From: CAZZCP01 sp964653235
GTDB taxonomy: Bacteria; Bdellovibrionota; Bdellovibrionia; Bdellovibrionales; UBA840
Assembly: GCA_964653235.1 (NCBI GenBank)
Contig: CAZZCP010000011.1
Coordinates: 1 to 47,632 of the forward strand
Length of the DNA stretch: 47,632 nucleotides
Direction: 5' to 3'
Below the pieces are notes generated by a model. It was not told where the DNA came from and ran no database searches. It was given only the letters and a program-made list of their open reading frames with translations. Positions 42,371 to 47,632 of this stretch are shown here, piece after piece. Position 1 is the stretch's first letter; the number at the start of each line of letters is the position of its first letter. The translations under genes were made by a program, and so were the position numbers.

Positions 42371-43798
42371 TCAAAGCCTCTTTAAACTGAGCACGGTTTC
42401 AAACATTTCATCGGCAGTGCGAATCATTCTTGCCGACGCATCAAATTGTTTCTGCAGTTCAATCATTTTGGTGGTTTCTTCATCTAAGCTCACACCGCTA
42501 ATACTCTCTCGAATGTTTTTGAGCTGATCGACGATATTTCCTTGGTGCTCGCTCTTCATATTATTTTTCTTGGTGATTACCGCCAGCTCACCAACCAAGC
42601 CATTGTAAAAATCATCTACCGTTCCGAAATTGCCTCGCATGATTTCTTTTGATTGAATGGCTGCAATTCTGTTGGCAACTCGGTTGTCTGCAGGGCCACC
42701 TTCGGCAAAACCGGCAACAATTTTTCCAGAATCTTCATAAATTGCATTGTCGATTTTTATAAATTCAGCCGCATCCTTTTCTTGCGAGAGAATATTAAAA
42801 AATAAATTGCCCGGATTCGAATAACGATCTACCCCGCCCACATGCTCGCGGTTGACCTCTCGTGAAATCTTAAAGGCAAGCTCGTCCATATCATTTAAAA
42901 GTTCATGAATAATATCGTCTCTTACATGCAAAGAACCTGCAATCTCACCTGACCTGATCTGCCGGGTGATATTGACCGGATCTGCATCTTCAGAAAATTT
43001 GTAGTAAATATCAAGATTGCCATCTCGTCGTTTTTCATCCCCTTTTATCGGAGCCACTGAAAGTGACATATGATCAAAGCCTGAAACCAATATCGCAGTA
43101 TCTCCCACCGAGATATTCACCTGGCCATCCTCATTCTCAGCATGTCGAATGTTCACTTTTTCTGAAAGTCTTTGAATCAAAAGATTTCGACGATCACGCT
43201 CATCATTGGCGGTGCCGCCTTGTATCTCAATCGTTGATACTTTTTCATTCAAGGATGCAATTTCTTCGGCAATACCATTGATTTCAGTTATAGTAGAGCG
43301 AATTTGATTGTCGAGATCAAACTGCACATCACGAAGCTGGCGGTGAATACGATGAAAGTCATCGGTCATGGCAATGGCCGTTTCTTTGACCAAAGTTCTT
43401 GCCGCCAAACTCTCTGGGCTATTTGCAAGTTCACGAAAGGAGTTGAAAAACTCACTTACAAACCGGTTGAGTCCTTTGTTGATTTGCTCATTAAAGACCT
43501 GCTCGGTTCGCATCAAGCCTTCGGCAGAGGCTTTGGCAAAGCCGCCTTTTTCGGACTCATTGTTGATTTGCTTTTCAAGATAATCATTGCGTGTTGCTCG
43601 CACCGCCAAGACACGAGCTCCGGTACCAATTTGCAAGCCCTCTTTACCTACCGGAACATTGGCGACCTGTTCGATTCTTTGTCTAGAATAGCCTTCGGTG
43701 GATTGATTGGCAATATTGTGAGATGTGGTCTGAAGACCAAGTTGTGAATTCATCAATGAGCGTCGGCCGATATCCATCAAGCCTGACAACCGAGACAT
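42371..43798 (-). CDS. flgK: Flagellar hook-associated protein FlgK
   Basis: A 475-residue FlgK/HAP1 with the N-terminal rod/hook motif LQTTSHNIANQSTEGYSRQRIEQ and the C-terminal KQFDASARMIRTADEMFETVLSL, both diagnostic. Length is on the short side but complete. Upstream is flgN, downstream flgL. Confidence 0.96.
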   Translation of the reverse strand: MSRLSGLMDIGRRSLMNSQLGLQTTSHNIANQSTEGYSRQRIEQVANVPVGKEGLQIGTGARVLAVRATRNDYLEKQINNESEKGGFAKASAEGLMRTEQVFNEQINKGLNRFVSEFFNSFRELANSPESLAARTLVKETAIAMTDDFHRIHRQLRDVQFDLDNQIRSTITEINGIAEEIASLNEKVSTIEIQGGTANDERDRRNLLIQRLSEKVNIRHAENEDGQVNISVGDTAILVSGFDHMSLSVAPIKGDEKRRDGNLDIYYKFSEDADPVNITRQIRSGEIAGSLHVRDDIIHELLNDMDELAFKISREVNREHVGGVDRYSNPGNLFFNILSQEKDAAEFIKIDNAIYEDSGKIVAGFAEGGPADNRVANRIAAIQSKEIMRGNFGTVDDFYNGLVGELAVITKKNNMKSEHQGNIVDQLKNIRESISGVSLDEETTKMIELQKQFDASARMIRTADEMFETVLSLKRL

Positions 43799-43822
43799 CC
43801 TGTCCCTCCAACAATTAGAGCA

Positions 43823-44323
43823 TCATGCTCTTTTGCTCAATAAATGCGTAGCCTGCTCTTGCTTTGCAAGCTTTGCTTTTTTTCCGTAGGTCTCTTTAAG
43901 CTTCAATGCTTCACGGACCAATTCTATACCACCACTGACCAAGTCTAATGCTGACTCTGCCATTAAAGAGTTCACTTCGTTTTTCTCTTTCAATCGCTCA
44001 ACAATATTTTGAAAATTCTTGCGAATTTGCAAAAGATTTTGCTCTTGCTGACCGCCCAAAGCTTTCGCTAAGTCTCTTAAGCTCACACTCTCTTTTTGCA
44101 AACCAAGTTTTTGTGCGATTTCATGGCAAATTTCAACTCTCTCTCTTTCTTTTTCAGAAATCATTTTCGAGAGCGCTTGTTTTAATTTATTGCATTCTTG
44201 CAACTCTTCGAGCTGGCTCGCTTGCAAGATTTCATATTCTTGTTCGAGCAGTTCATGAAAGTTTTGATACAAAGACATCTCTTCTTTTAAAACTTTACTA
44301 AGAGTTTCAAGTGGTGTTGTCAT
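43823..44323 (-). CDS. flgN: Flagellar export chaperone FlgN
   Basis: A 166-residue, wholly helical protein in the flgM-flgN-flgK position. Features EQEYEILQASQLEELQECNKLKQAL and LVSGGIELVREALKLKETYG are FlgN-like. It serves FlgK and FlgL. It begins three bases behind the flgM stop. Confidence 0.88.
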   Translation of the reverse strand: MTTPLETLSKVLKEEMSLYQNFHELLEQEYEILQASQLEELQECNKLKQALSKMISEKERERVEICHEIAQKLGLQKESVSLRDLAKALGGQQEQNLLQIRKNFQNIVERLKEKNEVNSLMAESALDLVSGGIELVREALKLKETYGKKAKLAKQEQATHLLSKRA

Positions 44324-44326
44324 GAA

Positions 44327-44653
44327 TTATCTCTTAATCCCACTCAAAGCGAGCTCTTCATCAACAAACCGGTCGGCGATTGCATTGGCATCCACTTTAT
44401 AATTTCCTTGGGCAATCAAGGCTTTCATGCGAGCCACCTTGTCGACATCTACATCGGGAGCAGCTTTGGCTACATCTTTTGCCTTTTGCATATCGCGAGC
44501 CTTGCTCGATAGGTTTACATTGCTTGATCCTGTAAGATCAGAACTAAGAGCTCTTGCCGCGGCAGAGTTTTGCGAACCTTCTTTAGAAACTTTATTCTTG
44601 TTCATCAATTCTTTATTTTGAATCGAAGACATGGAATTGTTCTGAACCTTCAT
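44327..44653 (-). CDS. flgM: Anti-sigma-28 factor FlgM
   Basis: A 108-residue FlgM. The C-terminal sigma-28-binding part shows SNVNLSSKARDMQ, PDVDVDKVARMKALIAQGNYKVDANAIADRFV. The ATG at 44653 is chosen over a longer frame because GGGAGGAA precedes it. FlgM holds sigma-28 until the hook is complete and is then exported, so it ties the flagellin promoters listed above to hook completion. Confidence 0.92.
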   Translation of the reverse strand: MKVQNNSMSSIQNKELMNKNKVSKEGSQNSAAARALSSDLTGSSNVNLSSKARDMQKAKDVAKAAPDVDVDKVARMKALIAQGNYKVDANAIADRFVDEELALSGIKR

Positions 44654-44925
44654 ATTTCCTCCCTGAAACTGGGTACATACCACTTTATTGTATCATATTG
44701 AGGCAATAAAGCCTAAACTTACTCGCTACTCAAAAGTCTTGATTTCTTATTATTTCAGCAACTTAGACTAGCCGCTGGTCTGTATAGACAAAAGACATAA
44801 GGTCTTCAAAAAGCTTTACCTAATCGAGATCTAGCGAATTTGTAGCTGATGGCACGCTTCTCTAAGTTTAGCATTTTTTGTTTTTGGAACACCAGCAAAG
44901 ATAGATGATTATGAGCAATCTAGAT
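44654..44925 (-). promoter_or_regulatory. Intergenic region upstream of flgM
   Basis: No gene seen. On the minus strand GTAAGTTT followed ten bases later by GCCTCAAT is a loose sigma-28-like match (one base short in spacing), near 44700-44725, and a GATACAAT word lies just downstream. Weak evidence only. Confidence 0.3.
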
Positions 44926-45791
44926 TTAAAAAGAATTGTCTTTTAAAAACTCAATGGGATTTTTTTCAAATTCTTCATAATTTTCAAAGTGTATAACACA
45001 GCACACCGCTTTTGGAAACTCTTTTTTAAAAGCCTGTAGATTCTTAGCTTTTTTTCTTTGTGATTTGACTTCTACACCAATCATTTGATCATCAACTAAT
45101 ATTACAAAATCGATTTCATCTTTTCCTTTTCGCCAATAAAAAACATTTTCAAGGTTTTCACAGAGTCTTGATCCAACAATAGATTCAAACAACCTCCCCT
45201 TCTCTTCGAGCCTCAATTGTTCTGATAAAAATAAATTTGAAAAAATAGGAGCCGTGGGAAGCAATTTGGGTGAACTGCTTTTGCTGAGTGGGCTAGTGGT
45301 TTTTTTAAAAATTTTTCGATTTAAAAAGGCTTTTTCAAAAAGCTCCAGGTAGTACTTGATTTGTTCTACATTGCCCGCTTCAGTAAGCTGACCTAATAAT
45401 CTATTGTAACTTACCTCTTGGGCCGGATACTGCACCGCCAATTTAAAGGTTTGCCGAAAAAGAGCTGTTTTTTTAATTCTTGAGTATCGCAATATATCTT
45501 TATCGACAACGGCTTCAAAAATAGAGTTATAAACATATTTCTTAAATCTTTGGGAGTCGTGAATCAGAGGATAGCTTCCTGGATAACCACCAAACTGCAA
45601 GAACTCATCCCATGATAGACCATAAGCTTGCTTCGATTCATAAAAAGACCAATGGTGAGCATGAATGATTTCGTATCGACCTGCCAAACTGTCACTCAAT
45701 CCAATCGATAAGTCTAATGAGCTTGAAGCAAGCAGAACCAATTGTAAGCCTCGATTTTCTCTTCGATTTTTATCCCAAGCGATCTTTATAC
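44926..45791 (-). pseudogene. 5'-truncated ATPase of the AAA_14/DUF4143 family
   Basis: The frame reads back without a stop from 44926 to the repeat border at 45791. It keeps the C-terminal DUF4143 part (LVLLASSSLDLSIGLSDSLAGR, WDEFLQFGGYPGSYP, YYLELFEKAF, then the nuclease-like ending ENVFYWRKGKDEIDFVI and IGVEVKSQ). The N-terminal ATPase with Walker A and B motifs, which should add roughly 110 residues, is gone. A TTG at 45741 could still start a 271-residue product, but the ATPase is lost. It sits alone between flagellar genes, so it is probably a remnant of a gene cut by the element or by recombination at it. Confidence 0.75.
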
Positions 45792-45967
45792 AAGCTGCTC
45801 CCTTTTATTTCACTTTTTTCCCAAATTTTAATCCTAGTTTCGAAGGCTTAGGAGCTTCGTCAGAGAATGCATCGAATTTTAGTCCCTTTCGGACAAAATA
45901 ACTAAATGATTTTATGCTTTTAGCTGTTTCGGACGGATGTCCGAAGTGAAATAAAAGGGAGCAGTTT
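45792..45967 (+). repeat. Copy (d) of MITE-like element, complete
   Basis: 176 bases with 24-base terminal inverted repeats, 23 of 24 identical: AAGCTGCTCCCTTTTATTTC.. at 45792 and AAGTGAAATAAAAGGGAGC.. at 45944-45967. Inside, TTCGGAC-GGAT-GTCCGAA forms a further small hairpin beside the right end. No coding capacity. Left of it is the broken DUF4143 gene; right of it the flgJ stop codon. Confidence 0.8.
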
Positions 45968-46616
45968 AAACTAGAAACTGAAAACCCAAATACAAACTGC
46001 GCGCCGAAGGAGAAAGCTCAGCCAGCTTTTCTCCTCGCTGAACTTGTGCACCCACCGCTGATTTGGGCAAGCCTTCATAGATCATGCGGCCTTGCATGCC
46101 ATTGTCAAAAGAGAGTAAAGAGGCATATTGCCCGGGTCTAAGTTCTTGGTGCTGCAAGATCTTTGCAGGCAGAGGTGCCTGAAGATTCTTGCTTTGGCTC
46201 TTGGGTTCGAATTCAATTTGAAAATTTTCTTGGCCTTCGCTTCCGGGAAGTTTGTGCAGCTTGAAGTTTTCGTTTTTTTCGAGTGGCAAGAAGCGATCCA
46301 AACGCTTAAAGTTCATTTGCGGCTGCATGCGCTCGCTCATTTGTTGGTAGATCAAGTCGGAAAGACCTAAGCCGCCTCGGCCGACCCAGGACTTTACATA
46401 CTCGCTATCTAAATTCTCTCGGTAGATCTTCTCACCCATATTGGGCTTGGTAAAATCACTGGTTTGCACAGACTTCCTCATGGATTTGAGCATTTGCTCT
46501 AAGAAATATTGCTCATACATGTCAGAGGCTTTGCGCATTTGCGCTTTCGGGTCGCGCTTTTGCTGCAGGGCCAAGGCTTTATTGAGCTCTCTTATACTTG
46601 CGCCTTTTACCGACAT
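45966..46616 (-). CDS. flgJ: Flagellar rod-binding protein FlgJ-like, with degenerate LytM-like tail
   Basis: A 216-residue protein. The N-terminal part has the rod-binding domain of FlgJ (RKASDMYEQYFLEQMLKSMRKS, then GEKIYRENLDSEYVKSWVGRGGLGLSDLIYQQM). There is no glucosaminidase domain; instead the last 80 residues (LLSFDNGMQGRMIYEGLPKS, VGAQVQRGEKLAELSPSARSLYLGFQF) pattern like a M23/LytM beta-fold without the metal ligands. It sits right after flgI. The TAA stop is within the first bases of the repeat element. Whether the tail ends naturally is unclear. Confidence 0.82.
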   Translation of the reverse strand: MSVKGASIRELNKALALQQKRDPKAQMRKASDMYEQYFLEQMLKSMRKSVQTSDFTKPNMGEKIYRENLDSEYVKSWVGRGGLGLSDLIYQQMSERMQPQMNFKRLDRFLPLEKNENFKLHKLPGSEGQENFQIEFEPKSQSKNLQAPLPAKILQHQELRPGQYASLLSFDNGMQGRMIYEGLPKSAVGAQVQRGEKLAELSPSARSLYLGFQFLV

Positions 46617-46632
46617 TCTGACCTACTTGTAG

Positions 46633-46819
46633 AAAAAAAGATGGGGTTGGGTGAGATTAGAGTTCCGTGCATCCTGCACTTTCACTCTTGTGGGTTAGTG
46701 TCTATCCTAGACTCTGTCCCGTATGATACTGTTCCCTGCGAGAAACTTTATCGTCCATCCATGGCTATGATCCCTAACTCACCGTCCCCCCGGCCCAACA
46801 CATCCTGTGTTGGATTCGT
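46633..46819 (-). ncRNA. Candidate CsrB/RsmY-like CsrA-binding RNA (or CsrA-bound flgJ leader)
   Basis: Minus-strand sequence between flgI and flgJ. Ten GGA motifs lie in 46664-46805 (positions of the GGA: 46664, 46672, 46705, 46717, 46733, 46754, 46758, 46771, 46785, 46803). Three sit alone in the loop of perfect hairpins: CCAACACA-GGA-TGTGTTGG (46795-46813), GTCTA-GGA-TAGAC (46700-46712) and GTGCA-GGA-TGCAC (46667-46679). A fourth, CCA-TGGA-TGG (46755-46764), is weak. Two have the CAGGATG core of CsrB repeats. The other strand has only one GGA. Seven T (46639-46633) could end the RNA, though no classical terminator stem precedes them. A weak promoter, TTTGCA-N17-TGTAAA (46854-46826), lies at the flgI end. 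Confidence 0.5.
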
Positions 46820-46826
46820 TCAAAGT

Positions 46827-47632
46827 TTACAAAATCTCTAAATCTGCCTGCAAAGCTCCAGCTGCCTTGAGCGATTGCAGAATCGTTATCAATTCTCTTG
46901 GCTTCACACCTAAGCGGTTCATTGCTTTCACTATATCATTTACAGTTGTACTCTCTTCTAAAAGCATAATTCTCTCACCTGGGTCTTCATCCTTTTTGCC
47001 CTTCTTCTTATCGCTATCGGGCTTACCAATTTTCAATGACAGGTTTCCGTGACTGATGGCGACCTTTGATATCCTTACTCTCTCGCCGACAACGACCGTC
47101 CCTGTCTTTTCATTCACCACAACCTTTGCCCTTAAATCTGGATAAACCTCTAAAGACTCAACCAGCGCTAAAAACTCAACGGCATTGCCGTGGTATTGGG
47201 TAGGAACAATTACATCAATCGTTGCACTGTCGCGGGAGCTTGCATACTTCCCACCCAAATCTTGGTTCAAAGTTTTAGCCACTCGAACCGAAGTGGTAAA
47301 ATCAGGATTGTGCAAAGTTAGACGAAACATTTTTCGATTTGCAAAATCTGAGTTTAAGTCTCTTTCTATAATAGCGCCATTCGGCACCCGACCGGAAGTA
47401 AGATGCGCATTTCGACCATCACTACCCAACAAAACTTGACCTTGGGCCACGGCAAAAATTTCCCCGTTCGCCGCTCTAAGAGGGCTTTGCACAAGAGTGC
47501 CCCCGGCCAGACTGGAGGCCTCACCAATGGCATTGATGGTAACATCAATTCGATTGCCAGCTCGAGCAAAAGGAGGAAGATCGGCAGTAAGAATCACTGC
47601 CGCCACATTGGCAGAACTGGCCTCTTCGGTTA
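46827..47632 (-). CDS. flgI: Flagellar P-ring protein FlgI (partial, 5' end beyond window)
   Basis: 268 codons of FlgI, running off the right edge in an open frame. Family motifs: AAVILTADLPPFARAGNRIDVTINAIGEASSLAGGTLV (first part), GAIIERDLN, LRAKVVVNEKTGTVVVGERVRIS and the final VNDIVKAMNRLGVKPRELITILQSLKAAGALQADLEIL (split here into its parts). FlgI forms the ring in the peptidoglycan layer around the rod. Roughly the first 90-100 residues with the signal peptide are missing from view. Confidence 0.95.
   Translation of the reverse strand, partial: TEEASSANVAAVILTADLPPFARAGNRIDVTINAIGEASSLAGGTLVQSPLRAANGEIFAVAQGQVLLGSDGRNAHLTSGRVPNGAIIERDLNSDFANRKMFRLTLHNPDFTTSVRVAKTLNQDLGGKYASSRDSATIDVIVPTQYHGNAVEFLALVESLEVYPDLRAKVVVNEKTGTVVVGERVRISKVAISHGNLSLKIGKPDSDKKKGKKDEDPGERIMLLEESTTVNDIVKAMNRLGVKPRELITILQSLKAAGALQADLEIL

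Noticed and set aside
43304..43747. Open frame of 147 codons opposite flgK
   Set aside because: Antisense shadow of a conserved gene with no family features.
44838..44870. TGGCAC word upstream of flgM as a sigma-54 promoter
   Set aside because: The second box (TTGCA/T at five bases) is missing and the strand is wrong for flgM.
45931..45947. GGAT loop hairpin in repeat copy d as a CsrA site
   Set aside because: The hairpin is part of the mobile-like element (also partly in copy b) and in an untranslated, probably untranscribed place.
46746..46753. TAAAGTTT on the minus strand inside the GGA array as a sigma-28 promoter for flgJ
   Set aside because: The expected GCCGATAA-like box at 15 bases is absent (CAGTATCA there), so only half the promoter matches.
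1..47632. CRISPR arrays, tRNA or rRNA genes
   Set aside because: No regularly spaced repeats, cloverleaf with a T-loop, or rRNA core sequence seen on either strand.

Overview
The window looks like a chromosomal segment of a flagellated bacterium of the Bdellovibrionota (Bdellovibrio-like). The pointers are an AT-rich, densely overlapping gene layout, a lipoprotein signal ending in FQNC as is common in that group, a flgI-flgJ-flgM-flgN-flgK-flgL-csrA-fliW cluster, and several short (about 275 residue) flagellins. This placement is inference from gene content; no marker gene was compared. A run of ten N at 12770-12779 shows the sequence is a draft scaffold.

Layout. 1-9.4 kb: housekeeping and secreted proteins (trypsin-like lipoprotein, M23 peptidase, PP2C phosphatase, TonB-like protein). 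Next comes a small sugar cassette: a sodium/solute symporter diverging from a glycerate kinase and a GH13_18 phosphorylase. It ends with two flagellum-associated-looking small proteins. 9.4-19.7 kb: one long minus-strand run of overlapping genes, in transcription order TPR protein, MAF-like protein, two GT9 glycosyltransferases with a hidden 58-residue gene between them, an unknown protein, histidine kinase (split by the N gap), response regulator, PilZ protein, rsmD, coaD, aspartate aminotransferase. 19.9-30.6 kb: flagellar filament region with fliT-like, fliS, fliD, flaG, flagellin 1 (minus), a YcgR-like PilZ protein, two unknown secreted proteins, then flagellins 2 and 3 (plus). 30.6-40.3 kb: mixed housekeeping and cell-envelope genes (SRPBCC, rfaE2, RDD, rsmE, prmA, a transglycosylase-like secreted protein). 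40.3-47.6 kb: fliW, csrA, flgL, flgK, flgN, flgM, a broken DUF4143 ATPase, flgJ and partial flgI, all on the minus strand.

How the parts fit. All three flagellin genes have a sigma-28-like promoter with exact 15-base spacing, and FlgM (anti-sigma-28) is encoded here. All three flagellin leaders carry a small hairpin with GGA in its loop plus a GGA-bearing Shine-Dalgarno, which is the signature of CsrA control, and csrA-fliW lie in the same window. The most striking observation is the 210-base gap between flgI and flgJ. On the minus strand it carries ten GGA motifs in 142 bases, three of them alone in the loop of perfect hairpins whose stems differ in sequence. That is the architecture of a CsrB/RsmY-type CsrA-sponge RNA, or of a heavily CsrA-bound leader.

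Other notable structure: a roughly 176-base inverted-repeat (MITE-like) element present four times, one copy at the break point of the truncated ATPase gene; a 50-57 base element shared by flagellin leaders in opposite orientations; and hairpins with a repeated CAGTCAC loop.
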